Made by a program: the position numbers and the translations under genes
Shown here: positions 21,912 through 31,243 of the stretch, piece after piece
How the letters are laid out: every line of letters begins with the position of its first letter
Numbering within the stretch: position 1 is the first letter of the stretch
The notes under the pieces: generated by a model
Told to the model about the DNA's origin: nothing
What the model saw: the letters and a program-made list of their open reading frames with translations, nothing else
The model's database searches: none
Assembly: GCA_002067555.1 (NCBI GenBank)
Contig: MVQQ01000011.1
Span: 1 to 34,800, forward strand
DNA from: Syntrophorhabdus sp. PtaB.Bin184
GTDB taxonomy: Bacteria > Desulfobacterota > Syntrophorhabdia > Syntrophorhabdales > Syntrophorhabdaceae
Direction: 5' to 3'
Length of the DNA stretch: 34,800 nucleotides

Positions 21912-23048
21912 ATGAATTCTTCACACGTTGAATTCTATAGGAAGCATAATATATCGCCGGTCAGACAGGACATACAGGATTTGGACAGGCACTTTAGGAA
22001 TAGGGAGTTCCTGTATCGCCAGATGGGAATACTGCCGATGTTCATCACAGGCAAGAGAGTTATCGAGGTTGGGCCTGGGTCGGGGTTTAACTCTCTGTAT
22101 ACCGCCAGTCTGAGGCCCGCCCGGTACGTCCTTATGGAGCCCAACCGCGCAGGGGTCTCGGACATTCGGAACCTTTTTTCGGATTATCCCGACCTCCTCG
22201 AGGTGATCGGGATTGAAGAGTGCATGCTCAGTGATTACAGGGACGATTCCCGGTTCGACTTCGTTTTTTGCGAGGGGGTGCTGTCCGGCGTTCCGGTCCC
22301 GGGAGACTTCTTGAGGCTGCTGTGCGATCTTGTGACCTCACGGGGCCTTCTTGTGATAACGTGCGTTGACGATATATCGTATTTTGCCGAGGCTTTGCGG
22401 CGCTTCTTTGCCCAACTTCTGATCGATCCCGCTTCCAGCCTGGAGGAGAAGACGAATCTGTTACTGCCTATTTTCTTACCACACCTGGCAAATCTGAAAG
22501 GGATGAACCGTCGCCCGGACGACTGGATCATCGACAACCTGATCAACCCTGCGTCAATCGGAAGAATGTTGTCTATTGCTGAGGCGATTGAGGTTGTGGA
22601 GAAGAGCTTTGACATATATGGGTCATCACCTCATTTCATCGTTGATTGGCGGTGGTACAAGGAGATTCTACACAGCGGGCTGAGCATTAATGAGAACGGA
22701 AAGAGCCTTTACTGGCAAAACGTTCACAATTTCCTTGATCACAGCCACGTCTTTCCACAGCGCTCGGAAACGGAGAATCGCAAGCTTCTTTCCCTGTGCA
22801 GATCATCGAGAGATAAGATGCGTGAATTTGAGAATGAGAGGAATCAGGACGTAGTGTCTGAAGTTTGTTCATTGATCGGTGAGGTGATATCTAACGTTTC
22901 TGAGTTTTCGACCGGCCTTGCGGATGCCTTGCGGGAGGCGCTGGACGCGATTGTGGGCCTCAATGTTAAAGGAATGACAGACAGCAGGAGATTCGGCAGG
23001 TTGTTTGGCAGGGGGCAGCAGTATGTCAGTTTTAGCAGGCGAGAATAG
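21912..23048 (+). CDS. SAM methyltransferase-like protein with long helical C-terminus
   Basis: A 378-residue protein. Motif I is VIEVGPGSGFNSLY (50-63), followed by YVLMEPN on strand 2 and FDFVFCEGVLSG as motif IV. The remaining 200 residues are an unusual extension with DDWIIDNLINPASIG and IVDWRWYKEIL, also seen in some methyltransferases of polysaccharide loci, then a helical tail. Catalytic class I methyltransferase activity is likely, but the acceptor is not readable. It starts after GGAGGAAGGGGAG, a strong ribosome binding site. The 80-base gap after it has no recognisable signal. Confidence 0.75.
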   Translation: MNSSHVEFYRKHNISPVRQDIQDLDRHFRNREFLYRQMGILPMFITGKRVIEVGPGSGFNSLYTASLRPARYVLMEPNRAGVSDIRNLFSDYPDLLEVIGIEECMLSDYRDDSRFDFVFCEGVLSGVPVPGDFLRLLCDLVTSRGLLVITCVDDISYFAEALRRFFAQLLIDPASSLEEKTNLLLPIFLPHLANLKGMNRRPDDWIIDNLINPASIGRMLSIAEAIEVVEKSFDIYGSSPHFIVDWRWYKEILHSGLSINENGKSLYWQNVHNFLDHSHVFPQRSETENRKLLSLCRSSRDKMREFENERNQDVVSEVCSLIGEVISNVSEFSTGLADALREALDAIVGLNVKGMTDSRRFGRLFGRGQQYVSFSRRE

Positions 23049-23128
23049 CCGGGACGGATTCGATGCCAGGCGCGCGGAGTATCCCAAGAAAGCGACCGCC
23101 GGCAGTGTCTGCGGGAAAATGTGAGTGA

Positions 23129-23746
23129 TTGCTGAAAATGTTGCTTGATGTTTTATCGTCGATGATCTGGATACAGCTGCAACGCATCGTTCATCTGAAC
23201 TATTACCTCTATCATTATCATTTGCGAGATGCGATTCTTCATAATCCGTGCAGGACGTACCTGGAGGTCGGCTGTGGAGCCGGAGCGGTGTCCAAATTCA
23301 TAGATGATACGTTGCATTACGAAGAGTACCTGGGCGTGGATATTGACGAGAAAAGGATACGCTACGCGGCGGCAAAATATGGCGCAAGAGAAAACACGCA
23401 TTTTCGGTCGGGCGATGTGAGGCAATTGCCAATCGACAAAGACTATGACTGTCTGTTGCTGGTCGGTTTTCTGCACCACGTTCCGAACAATGAGTGCTTG
23501 TCTTTGGTGAGGTATGTCCTGCCCAGGATAACACGTAAGATAGTGATTCTCGAACCCATCTTCGTCTACAGATCCGTGAGAGCGAATCTTTATGAAAGAT
23601 ATCTTGAAAAGGGCGAACACAGGCGAAGTGTCACCCAGGTGAAGGAACTGCTTGATCAGAGCGGTGTTAGGATCGATCTTGAGTATACTTCGCGGCAGGC
23701 GATAGGATTGTTTGATTTCTGGTGCGGGATCTCAGACCTCCGATGA
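23129..23746 (+). CDS. class I SAM-dependent methyltransferase
   Basis: A 205-residue methyltransferase. Motif I is YLEVGCGAGAVSKFI (44-58), strand 2 is YLGVDIDEKRI, and motif IV is YDCLLLVGFLHHVPN, followed by ILEPIFVYRS. An N-terminal hydrophobic helix rich in Tyr and Leu (LNYYLYHYHLR) may touch the membrane. The start is uncertain: TTG at 23129 gives three more residues than ATG at 23138, and neither has a convincing ribosome binding site. It resembles the 31244 gene in size and in the FLHHV/MLHHV motif, so these may be related copies. Confidence 0.8.
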   Translation: MLKMLLDVLSSMIWIQLQRIVHLNYYLYHYHLRDAILHNPCRTYLEVGCGAGAVSKFIDDTLHYEEYLGVDIDEKRIRYAAAKYGARENTHFRSGDVRQLPIDKDYDCLLLVGFLHHVPNNECLSLVRYVLPRITRKIVILEPIFVYRSVRANLYERYLEKGEHRRSVTQVKELLDQSGVRIDLEYTSRQAIGLFDFWCGISDLR

Positions 23747-23789
23747 CTGAGGACAAGATGCTCTGCCAGCTGTTTGCCCGATCGTCTGG

Positions 23790-26582
23790 ATGAGTCGCTT
23801 CTCATCTCCTCGTGTGATCATGAAAAGTGACAAGAAAATATCTTCCTGGGTGCGGGAAGCGCTAGGGGGCTTTGAATCGAATGCCAGTCCTCGCTTGGCG
23901 AACTGCCTTGTGGCCGTATATTTCCTGGCGATCTCGATCTGGGTCTTTTATCCATTTTTCTTCCTGGGTAAGATAATGATCGGCAACACTGACACTCTGG
24001 AGGCAACGTATCCGCTACTGCTATACAATATAAGGAATGCCCATGAGGGATCGCCAAGCTTCTGGAATCCGCATCTGTTCTGCGGGACTCCAAGCTATTC
24101 GTTCTGTCTCATGCAATTGTTCTCGCCGGACAACTGGCCCCTGCTGTTCGTTCCGGAGAAGTACATCTTCAGGGTCCTGACCTTTGTGCAGTTCCTCAAG
24201 TTCTTTGTTTTTGGCCTACTGTCATTCGGTTTTTTCAAACAAGAGATTAATAGCAGAAAGTGGGCGTTATTCGCGGCAACGATGTTTTGTCTTTGCCAGT
24301 ATACCATCTACACAGTGACGGCCACTTTCACGTTCATGATCTCCATTCTGTTCATGGCGAGTGCGTATGTCATATGGAGTTTTCACGGTCGTCCGGCGTA
24401 TCGCAACTATCTGTATTTGTCGCTGATTCTGGGATTCCTTCTCCTCTCGAATCATCTCAGTTGGGCGGGGTTTGCTTTCCTGGTGATCATGGTGTTGTCC
24501 GGATACAGGGTATGGACGCAGGATCAGAGTTCGCGGAAAGGAATGGTGCTTGTCCTTGCACTGAGTGTGCTGACCGCTGTTCTGTTGTCGGCGGTGCGGA
24601 TCCTTCCAAGCTGGCTTGAGCTGAAGGAGGGCATAAGACTGTTGCCGGAAAATGTACGGTACACGGCGTTAATGCCGGAAATGAATGAAGTTTTCTACTT
24701 GCTTTTAAGATTGTTCAACCCGGAGTTGTTTGGAGTGAACTACGTTTCTAGCGTCCCGATCATTTCGAAGCTCTTCCCCGGGGAGCAGCACGCAGGATGG
24801 CATGTCAACAACCTGATGCCCCAGTCCTTCGGTGTTATTGGAGCTATACTTGTAGTCCTAAGTTTCTTCTATTCGGAGAGAAGAAGTCACCGGTTCTGGT
24901 GCGTCTATGTGCTTTTTGCACTGGCACTGATTTCGCATTTGAATCCGTTCAGCGTTCTGACTACCGTTGTCCTGTTTCCTTTGGGACATAGTTTGTCGAT
25001 GCAGATTGCCCTGCCGATCGGGTTTTGCGCGCTGGCCGCTTTGACCGGCAAGAATCTCGAAAAGAGTTTTTCCAAGGGTGCCATAAGGAGTGTGTGGGGA
25101 AGCTATCGTGAAAACGTCTCGATCAGAAGGGTTCTTGTCGTGTTGTACGTTGTTTTCTTGGCGGTATTAAGTGTCAAGATAATCCTTAAGTTTGATACTG
25201 CCGTCAAACTCAAATTCCTTGTAATACCAGTTCTGGCATTTCCCGCTCTTTTTGGCTACTACTGGGCAAAGAATCGACCGGGCGCGTCGAGGTTGGTATT
25301 TGTCATGAGTGTGCTCGGCGTTTTTGTGAACGGTGTCGCGGTCTTCGTGATTGATACCGGGTACCATCTGTACGATCTGTACCTCAGAAATATGTTCGCC
25401 TCTTTCATCTTGCTGCTCCTTTTTCTAGCTTATCTCCAAACACGGATAAACGATGCCGTGGCCCGATACTGGCACCGTCTGAGGCCCTTGGTGGTCCTGT
25501 CAGTGCTGCTGTGTCTTGCTGTGATCCTATTTTCCAACGCCGACGAACTGCGTGAGAACCGCAGGACTATCGACTATGCACTCATCTATCTGGGGTCGTT
25601 GAGGTTCGTGATTGTGGTTCTGATCTTTATGTCCCTTATAGCGATGAAGGGCATGGGCGTCAACGGCAAATGTGTCTTCGCGGTTCTCTTCTTAACGCTT
25701 GTTTTTGACCAGGTTCCGGCCTGGAAGATCCACATCAACCAGAACATCAATCCTTTTTACAAGGGTGCAACTCCTTATCCGGCGATCGATGCTTTGAAGG
25801 TCGAAGGTGGCAGTCAGGTGGATCTGAGAAGCTATCGAGTCAACCATCCCATAACGATCCTGCAGATACCGGCTCTGAAGGAATTGTGGGGCAACAGGGA
25901 AATACTCGCGGATTCCTTTGTAGCCTATGGTGTGCGTTCCTATTCCGGCCTTTACAATGACGTAAGCAAACGCTACAGCAGCTTCGCGGGCCGGTTTGGC
26001 ATAACCGTAAACCCTTTTGGTTTTCCAGCATTGTATGAGAATGATCGTTTTCTGGATCTTGTTGGGGTCAGACTCACTTACGACTCGGGAAGGAAGGTGT
26101 TGCGTGAGAGACCAAACGCTATATCAAGATTCATGTTCTACACGGATTATTCTGTCTACCGTGACGAGAATGAGATTCTGGCGAGACTCACCCATCCGGA
26201 TTTTAGCCCGCAGGACGAAGTCGTTCTTCTCTGTGAGTCGACGAGTGCAGGTCGGGACCATACTCGAGGGGACAAGGGAATGCCGATTACTGAGTTCAAG
26301 GGCAATTCCGATGCGGCTGTCCTGACCGTAAGAACGGACCGGCCGGGGGTATTGCTCTTCAATGACAATTATCACAGGGGTTGGACTGCGCGCGTCAACG
26401 GACAGAAAGGACAATTGCTCAGAGCGAACTATACCTTTATGGGAGTTCAACTGCCGGCCGGAACAAACCTTGTCGAATTCAGGTTTGTTCCGCCTGGGTT
26501 CGCTTTGGGTGCCGTATTGACTTTGCTGGGAATTGCGTTTACACTGATTTTTGCTGTCGTTCTGGGTGGACATCGACGGTAA
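23790..26582 (+). CDS. large polytopic YfhO-like (GT-C type) membrane protein, copy 1
   Basis: A 930-residue integral membrane protein. The first membrane segment is near 38-60. An extracytoplasmic loop follows with acidic NTDTLEATYP (66-75) and FWNPHLFCGTP (91-101), the pattern of YfhO and other GT-C enzymes that use polyprenyl-phosphate sugars. More than ten further hydrophobic segments follow, then a soluble domain ending DNYHRGWTARVNG, the YfhO C-terminal signature, and one last membrane helix. Members add sugars to cell-surface polymers outside the membrane. Start ambiguity: ATG at 23790 or at 23820; neither has a clear ribosome binding site. A GT2 that could make the lipid donor follows directly. 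Confidence 0.8.
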   Translation: MSRFSSPRVIMKSDKKISSWVREALGGFESNASPRLANCLVAVYFLAISIWVFYPFFFLGKIMIGNTDTLEATYPLLLYNIRNAHEGSPSFWNPHLFCGTPSYSFCLMQLFSPDNWPLLFVPEKYIFRVLTFVQFLKFFVFGLLSFGFFKQEINSRKWALFAATMFCLCQYTIYTVTATFTFMISILFMASAYVIWSFHGRPAYRNYLYLSLILGFLLLSNHLSWAGFAFLVIMVLSGYRVWTQDQSSRKGMVLVLALSVLTAVLLSAVRILPSWLELKEGIRLLPENVRYTALMPEMNEVFYLLLRLFNPELFGVNYVSSVPIISKLFPGEQHAGWHVNNLMPQSFGVIGAILVVLSFFYSERRSHRFWCVYVLFALALISHLNPFSVLTTVVLFPLGHSLSMQIALPIGFCALAALTGKNLEKSFSKGAIRSVWGSYRENVSIRRVLVVLYVVFLAVLSVKIILKFDTAVKLKFLVIPVLAFPALFGYYWAKNRPGASRLVFVMSVLGVFVNGVAVFVIDTGYHLYDLYLRNMFASFILLLLFLAYLQTRINDAVARYWHRLRPLVVLSVLLCLAVILFSNADELRENRRTIDYALIYLGSLRFVIVVLIFMSLIAMKGMGVNGKCVFAVLFLTLVFDQVPAWKIHINQNINPFYKGATPYPAIDALKVEGGSQVDLRSYRVNHPITILQIPALKELWGNREILADSFVAYGVRSYSGLYNDVSKRYSSFAGRFGITVNPFGFPALYENDRFLDLVGVRLTYDSGRKVLRERPNAISRFMFYTDYSVYRDENEILARLTHPDFSPQDEVVLLCESTSAGRDHTRGDKGMPITEFKGNSDAAVLTVRTDRPGVLLFNDNYHRGWTARVNGQKGQLLRANYTFMGVQLPAGTNLVEFRFVPPGFALGAVLTLLGIAFTLIFAVVLGGHRR

Positions 26583-26653
26583 TTCACCGGTTTCCATGAG
26601 AAAGGGCGCGACGGATCGTATTTAAAAGACTCAAGGCGATATTGGGGTATTAT

Positions 26654-27616
26654 ATGAACACCAGCGTTTCGAATGACCCGGAGTATTCAATTATCATTCC
26701 CATCTACAATGAGGAGGAGGTGTTACCCTCATTGCTGCCGGAGATCGTCGAGAGGATGGATGCGCTCGGCAGGGCGTACGAAGTCGTTGTCATTGATGAT
26801 GGGAGCACCGACGGTTCGTGGAACATACTGCAGTCGTTCGCGGCACAGTATGGGAGCCTCGAGGCTTACCGGCTACTGAGGAATTTCGGTCATCAAAAAG
26901 CGTTGTATTCGGGATTGCATGTGGCGAGAGGAAAGGCCATTGGAGTCATGGATGGCGATGGTCAGGATCCTATAGAGGTGCTAATAGAGATGTTTGACCT
27001 CTGGGGCAGGGGCTATGATGTTATCTACGGAGTACGAAGGAAAAGGAAAGAAAACATTCTCAAGAAGTCATCCTACTTCATCTTCTATCGCTTGTATAGA
27101 AGAATGGCAAATATTGATATTGCGTTAGACAGCGGCGACTTCTGCGTAATGGACAGAAAGGTTGTGGATTTCATTGTTGCGCTGCAGGATTCCTCTCCTT
27201 TTATAAGGGGACTGAGGAGTTGGTATGGTGGCAGGCAACTGGGACTCGAATATGATCGTCTTGCCAGGCAGAAAGGCGAGCCGAAATACACCCTGTTCAA
27301 GCTCATCGACCTTGCGATCAATGGCTTAACGTCTTTCTCCAAGGAACCTCTGCGCTGGGCGGTCTACTTCGGCGGAGCAGTTTCCGTGTTTACCTTCATA
27401 TTCCTGGCTGCGATTGTGATAGCGAAGCTCTGCTTCAATTATCCCGAGAGCAGTATCAGCGCGGGTTGGGCTTCCGCGATCTCGTTGACGAGTTTCATAG
27501 GAGGAGTCAATATAATGCTGCTCGGCCTTATAGGCGAGTATATCATGCATATATTTGAATCTGTCAAACACAGACCAGCGTTTCTCATCCAAGAATCCAC
27601 AAGAAAGGACAATTGA
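26654..27616 (+). CDS. GT2 glycosyltransferase, GtrB/DPM1-type polyprenyl-phosphate sugar synthase
   Basis: A 320-residue family 2 glycosyltransferase. Nucleotide-sugar motifs are VVVIDDGSTDGS (44-55) and the DxD-type VMDGDGQDP (98-106). RSWYGGRQLG and GEPKYTLFKL are typical of the DPM1/GtrB/ArnC branch, which attaches a sugar to undecaprenyl phosphate on the cytoplasmic face. Two C-terminal membrane helices (about 235-265 and 270-300) match the GtrB topology. The start is the ATG at 26654, following GGGGT; TTG at 26642 in frame is possible. Located between two YfhO-like proteins, it could supply the lipid-linked sugar that these use. Confidence 0.87.
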   Translation: MNTSVSNDPEYSIIIPIYNEEEVLPSLLPEIVERMDALGRAYEVVVIDDGSTDGSWNILQSFAAQYGSLEAYRLLRNFGHQKALYSGLHVARGKAIGVMDGDGQDPIEVLIEMFDLWGRGYDVIYGVRRKRKENILKKSSYFIFYRLYRRMANIDIALDSGDFCVMDRKVVDFIVALQDSSPFIRGLRSWYGGRQLGLEYDRLARQKGEPKYTLFKLIDLAINGLTSFSKEPLRWAVYFGGAVSVFTFIFLAAIVIAKLCFNYPESSISAGWASAISLTSFIGGVNIMLLGLIGEYIMHIFESVKHRPAFLIQESTRKDN

Positions 27617-27625
27617 ATTATCGAT

Positions 27626-28363
27626 ATGGATAAGGAAAGATTGATACAATACGACTGGCTGAGCAAGAACCATTGGTGGATCACGAGCAAGTATAAATTA
27701 CTCCGGGACCTGATGACACACAATATCCCGAAGAGCGTGAAGCTTACCCGTATGCTGGATATCGGTTGTGCAACGGGTATCTTTCTTGGCCACATTAAGG
27801 ATACGGTGAAGGATCAATTCGGCATGGACCTGAACCAGGAGATCCTCTATTACATGCAGGACAGCCATGTTCCGGTAGTGGCTAGCAACGCGAAGGCCCT
27901 GCCTTTTAAGAATGAAACGTTCTCATTCATATCGGCAATTGATATTCTCGAACACGTTGATGATGACGTAAAGGTGCTTGAAGAATGTAATCGCGTTCTG
28001 GGTCTCAATGGCTGGCTACTGATATCTGTGCCCGCCTTTAGGGTTCTTTTCGGGAAGCACGACGAATGCTTCGGTCACTACAGAAGGTATTCCAGGCGCG
28101 AAATGGTACAGAAGCTGAGAAGCTCCGGCTTTCGGGTGGAGAAGGCGACGTATGTTCAACCATTCTTCTTTGTCCCCCTGTTGCTGAAGAGGCGCCTTTT
28201 TCCGCCAAAGGACTCCTTGTTCGGCGACTTTGGCAGGCCGAATCCCATTGTCAACAGGATACTTCACAATCTGTTGTCATCGGAGCGGTACTTCGTCAGG
28301 TATTTCAACTTTCCAATAGGAAGTACGCTATTTGTTCTGGCGTCCAAGGGTTCCGACTCCTAA
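27626..28363 (+). CDS. class I SAM-dependent methyltransferase
   Basis: A 245-residue methyltransferase. Motif I is MLDIGCATGIFLG (43-55), strand 2 is FGMDLNQE, and motif IV is FSFISAIDILEHVDDD, the UbiE-like type, then the common GWLLISVPAF strand. The FGKHDECFGHYRRYSRREM segment is a recurring feature of methyltransferases near polyprenyl-phosphate glycosyltransferases. It lies 9 bases after the GT2 gene and ends with weakly hydrophobic stretches that might contact membrane. The acceptor could be the lipid-linked glycan, but this is inference. Confidence 0.85.
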   Translation: MDKERLIQYDWLSKNHWWITSKYKLLRDLMTHNIPKSVKLTRMLDIGCATGIFLGHIKDTVKDQFGMDLNQEILYYMQDSHVPVVASNAKALPFKNETFSFISAIDILEHVDDDVKVLEECNRVLGLNGWLLISVPAFRVLFGKHDECFGHYRRYSRREMVQKLRSSGFRVEKATYVQPFFFVPLLLKRRLFPPKDSLFGDFGRPNPIVNRILHNLLSSERYFVRYFNFPIGSTLFVLASKGSDS

Positions 28364-28412
28364 TCCCAGGTGTTCAAATGCAGATAGCCGATCATTTTAG
28401 TAAGGTACCAAT

Positions 28413-29564
28413 ATGAGTTACTTCAACATATCCGAGAAATTCAGACTGGCGAGAAGCATCATCACAAAGGGATTTCCCCTCTATGTACAGTTCTACATTA
28501 CATCTCGTTGTAACTTGTCCTGCCAGCAGTGCAACATAATCTATTCATACGCCGACATACCGGAGATGAATATCGATCAGATAAGGGCGGTCGCGAGGAA
28601 TCTCCGCCGTATTGGAACATCGATCGTGCTCCTTATAGGAGGGGAACCGTTTGTTCGTAAAGACCTTGCCGATATCATCCGAGTTTTCTCCGAGGCAGGG
28701 ATACACGTTCGAATGCAAACCAACGGTTTTGCCACGCGCAAGCGTCTCCAGGACTGCGTTGACGCGGGCGGCAAGGACATAAGCATATCTCTGGACACTC
28801 TTAAGCCGGAGAAGCAAGACTTGATCAATGGTGGTTTCAACAAATCCTTTATTCGGGCCATGAGAGCGGTCGCGGATGTGAACGATATATTCCCGGAAGA
28901 TGGAACGGCCTTCTTTGGGACCGTCCTGATGCCCCATAATCTGGACGATATTACCAAGGTGATAAAGTTTGCCACAAGGATAGGATGGGGAGTATCGCTT
29001 GTCCCGGTCCATACTTCATCTCAGAATAGACCCATGGGATTCAGGGCCTATGATGATTCGCTCCTCTTCCAGAAATCACAGTACGCAAGGGTAGCGGAAG
29101 TGCTCGAAGAATGCCGACGCTTGAGAAACAATGGGTACTTGCTGTACGATTCGGATGAATACCTTAAGGACATATACAGATTTGTTGTTGGAAAGGAGAT
29201 TGAGTGGCGCAGAAGGAATGGCGGCGTTTGTGACAGTCCCAATCTGTATTTTGCCATAGAACCGGACGGGAGCATTGCGCCATGTTGCGATTTCAGACTC
29301 CAAAGAAGGATCCCGGTCTATGACGACAGGTTTCCCGAATGGTTTGAAGATGGCATTATCCACAAAGAGATCTATGAAATTACCAGCAAATGCCAGGGTT
29401 GTCTTTTTGGCAGTTATCCGGAAATGACGATATCGGCTCGCTATGTAAGGCCACTGGTAGACAGGGCTAAATATTTCCTGAAGGATTACGAGAAACTGAA
29501 AAAGCTGACGATGGAAGAGATCATTCAAATAGCATTTGAAATCGAGAAGGAAGATAAGGTCTGA
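28413..29564 (+). CDS. radical SAM protein with SPASM-like C-terminal cysteines
   Basis: A 383-residue radical SAM enzyme. The 4Fe-4S motif is CNLSCQQC (C33, C37, C40), GGEPF is at 76-80, and the core continues through MQTNGF and ISISLD. The C-terminal part has C273, C291, C292, C327 and C330 in a SPASM/twitch-like layout (IEPDGSIAPCCDFR, then CQGC), implying an auxiliary cluster. Such enzymes usually modify peptides, but relatives also act on sugars and other carbon skeletons. There is no precursor peptide gene seen nearby. Its place between a methyltransferase and a membrane protein suggests oxidation or epimerisation of a sugar or lipid. The substrate is unknown. Confidence 0.85.
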   Translation: MSYFNISEKFRLARSIITKGFPLYVQFYITSRCNLSCQQCNIIYSYADIPEMNIDQIRAVARNLRRIGTSIVLLIGGEPFVRKDLADIIRVFSEAGIHVRMQTNGFATRKRLQDCVDAGGKDISISLDTLKPEKQDLINGGFNKSFIRAMRAVADVNDIFPEDGTAFFGTVLMPHNLDDITKVIKFATRIGWGVSLVPVHTSSQNRPMGFRAYDDSLLFQKSQYARVAEVLEECRRLRNNGYLLYDSDEYLKDIYRFVVGKEIEWRRRNGGVCDSPNLYFAIEPDGSIAPCCDFRLQRRIPVYDDRFPEWFEDGIIHKEIYEITSKCQGCLFGSYPEMTISARYVRPLVDRAKYFLKDYEKLKKLTMEEIIQIAFEIEKEDKV

Positions 29565-29570
29565 ATGTAG

Positions 29571-30485
29571 ATGAACCTTTCAAAGGCGTTATTGCACTCG
29601 CTGCTCAGACGAATTGCCGACATCCCTCCGATGAAACTTCATGAGACCTTGAGAAGAGAGATCATGGACAGTCTTCGCGTGGAGAATGACAAGGAAACCT
29701 TCACCGTGACCTGGGTAAACAAGGGAAAGGAGATGTCGAGAAAGTATCCTGTGGGCTATTTTCTTTTCTATGTCAGGGGGGATAGACCGGAAGACGGTCC
29801 GGCAGATAGGACTGTTTACGAAACAAACGACAGGCACCTGGCCGAGATAACGAACGAGATCTGTGACGGCGAAACAAACCTATCGCCCGATACGGACGCG
29901 GAGACACGAAAGAGCGCGAGAATGTTTGAGATACGCTATGTTTGGGCGCTGATCATTTCGGTTGCCTATTTGGTATCCGGTCATGCTTCCCCGCTTGCAC
30001 CCGCGTTCTGCTACCTGGTCTTTTTTGTTCTTTTCGAACAGAGCGTCATTACGTGGATCGTGCCCGCCCTGATTGGTACAATTCTCTTACAGTTTGTTCA
30101 TCTTCATTTCACCTCCTATTTAGGGTTGATCGTGTTGATGCTGGCGGAAATGAAGTCACCGAAAACGCGAATTAGCCATTTCGCGCTCTTGGTGACGGTG
30201 ATGGCTTATTTTGTGGCCGGATTGTTTTGGCAGGACATCGAAGTGGCGCACTTTAGAGAGTTCTGGTGGTTCCTGCCCGTAGGTTTTTTGTTTCCCGTCA
30301 GCACGTTGTTTACCGGTTTGAACCTGCGCGTCAGCACTTATGTTATCCCCCTGGTGGCTGTTGGCATTATTCTGGATGGCTGGCTGCTCTTCGGCATCAT
30401 ACTTCTCCTGATATCAGGTGCAGGGTTGTTCGCTGTGGGTGCCAGGACATACGCACCAGGCGTGTCGAGAGGCGCGAAGAGATAA
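29571..30485 (+). CDS. polytopic membrane protein of unknown function
   Basis: A 304-residue protein that I do not recognise. The N-terminal 120 residues are soluble and charged, with a KETFTVTWVNKGKEMSRKYP strand and a DRPEDGPADRT loop. From about 120 onward there are roughly seven hydrophobic helices (for example YVWALIISVAYLVSG and FWWFLPVGFLFPVSTLF). The gene follows the radical SAM gene by 6 bases with no good ribosome binding site, so translation may be coupled. No transporter or glycosyltransferase motif is visible. A flippase is not supported because helix number and length are far from Wzx. Confidence 0.65.
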   Translation: MNLSKALLHSLLRRIADIPPMKLHETLRREIMDSLRVENDKETFTVTWVNKGKEMSRKYPVGYFLFYVRGDRPEDGPADRTVYETNDRHLAEITNEICDGETNLSPDTDAETRKSARMFEIRYVWALIISVAYLVSGHASPLAPAFCYLVFFVLFEQSVITWIVPALIGTILLQFVHLHFTSYLGLIVLMLAEMKSPKTRISHFALLVTVMAYFVAGLFWQDIEVAHFREFWWFLPVGFLFPVSTLFTGLNLRVSTYVIPLVAVGIILDGWLLFGIILLLISGAGLFAVGARTYAPGVSRGAKR

Positions 30486-30491
30486 TGTTCA

Positions 30492-31214
30492 ATGGTCAAT
30501 AACAGGATTATATCCGGGATACTGTACAGGCTTAGGGATGTCAGGATCTCGGAAGTGTACCGTGCGATCGACAGGTACTGCAGGGGACGCGTGCTTGATG
30601 TAGGCGGTCGTGACTTTTATATGCGTGTGCGAAACAGGAGACTTGAGATTTCATCATGGACGACGTGCGACATATCCACCGATTACAAGCTGACCATGGA
30701 TGACGGGATATACTCGTTTGTTGTGGGAGACGGATGCTCATTGGAGTATGACAATGAGACCTTTGACACAGTTATCAACATGCAGGTCCTGGAACATGTC
30801 TTTGAACCTATTAGGATGTTCACGGAGATCGCGAGGGTCTTGAAAAAGGGAGGGCATGGGGTATTCCTGATCCCCCAGACTTCGACGCTGCATTACGCGC
30901 CCAACCATTATTACAATTTCACGAGGTTCTGGGTCGAGAAGGCGGCTGAAATGTCGGAGATGGAGGTTATTGAACTGATACCCTTGGGAGGAGCCTGGTC
31001 TACAATGGCTTCCCATCTCTTTTCGTTGGTTTTCCAGGCCATGAATGCCGGGGGGATGAGGGTCAGGGAGTACAGGAGAAATGCGTTCTTTTTCGTGCTG
31101 TTCCCATTTATGCTTTTATATGTCGTTGTGAACATACCGATCCTGCTGTTGTTCAGTCTCGGCGATCTGCAGGAAGGTGCCAACAATCATCTCCTGGTGG
31201 CGAGAAAGCGCTGA
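30492..31214 (+). CDS. methyltransferase-like protein with C-terminal membrane segment
   Basis: A 240-residue protein. Motif I reads VLDVGGRDFYMR (34-45) without the full GxGxG pattern; strand 2 is TTCDIST, and motif IV is FDTVINMQVLEHVFEP. The last 50 residues hold a hydrophobic helix (VLFPFMLLYVVVNIPILLLF), which would anchor it at the inner membrane. This form occurs among methyltransferases in O-antigen-type loci. It lies 6 bases after the membrane protein gene. Probable methyltransferase of membrane-linked glycan; the acceptor is not readable. Confidence 0.75.
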   Translation: MVNNRIISGILYRLRDVRISEVYRAIDRYCRGRVLDVGGRDFYMRVRNRRLEISSWTTCDISTDYKLTMDDGIYSFVVGDGCSLEYDNETFDTVINMQVLEHVFEPIRMFTEIARVLKKGGHGVFLIPQTSTLHYAPNHYYNFTRFWVEKAAEMSEMEVIELIPLGGAWSTMASHLFSLVFQAMNAGGMRVREYRRNAFFFVLFPFMLLYVVVNIPILLLFSLGDLQEGANNHLLVARKR

Positions 31215-31243
31215 CCGGGTATCCTCCAGAAAGCAGGTTCGCG

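Noticed and set aside
29571..30485. Wzx flippase or Wzy polymerase
   Set aside because: About seven helices and a large soluble N-terminus do not fit the 12-helix Wzx or the Wzy plan.
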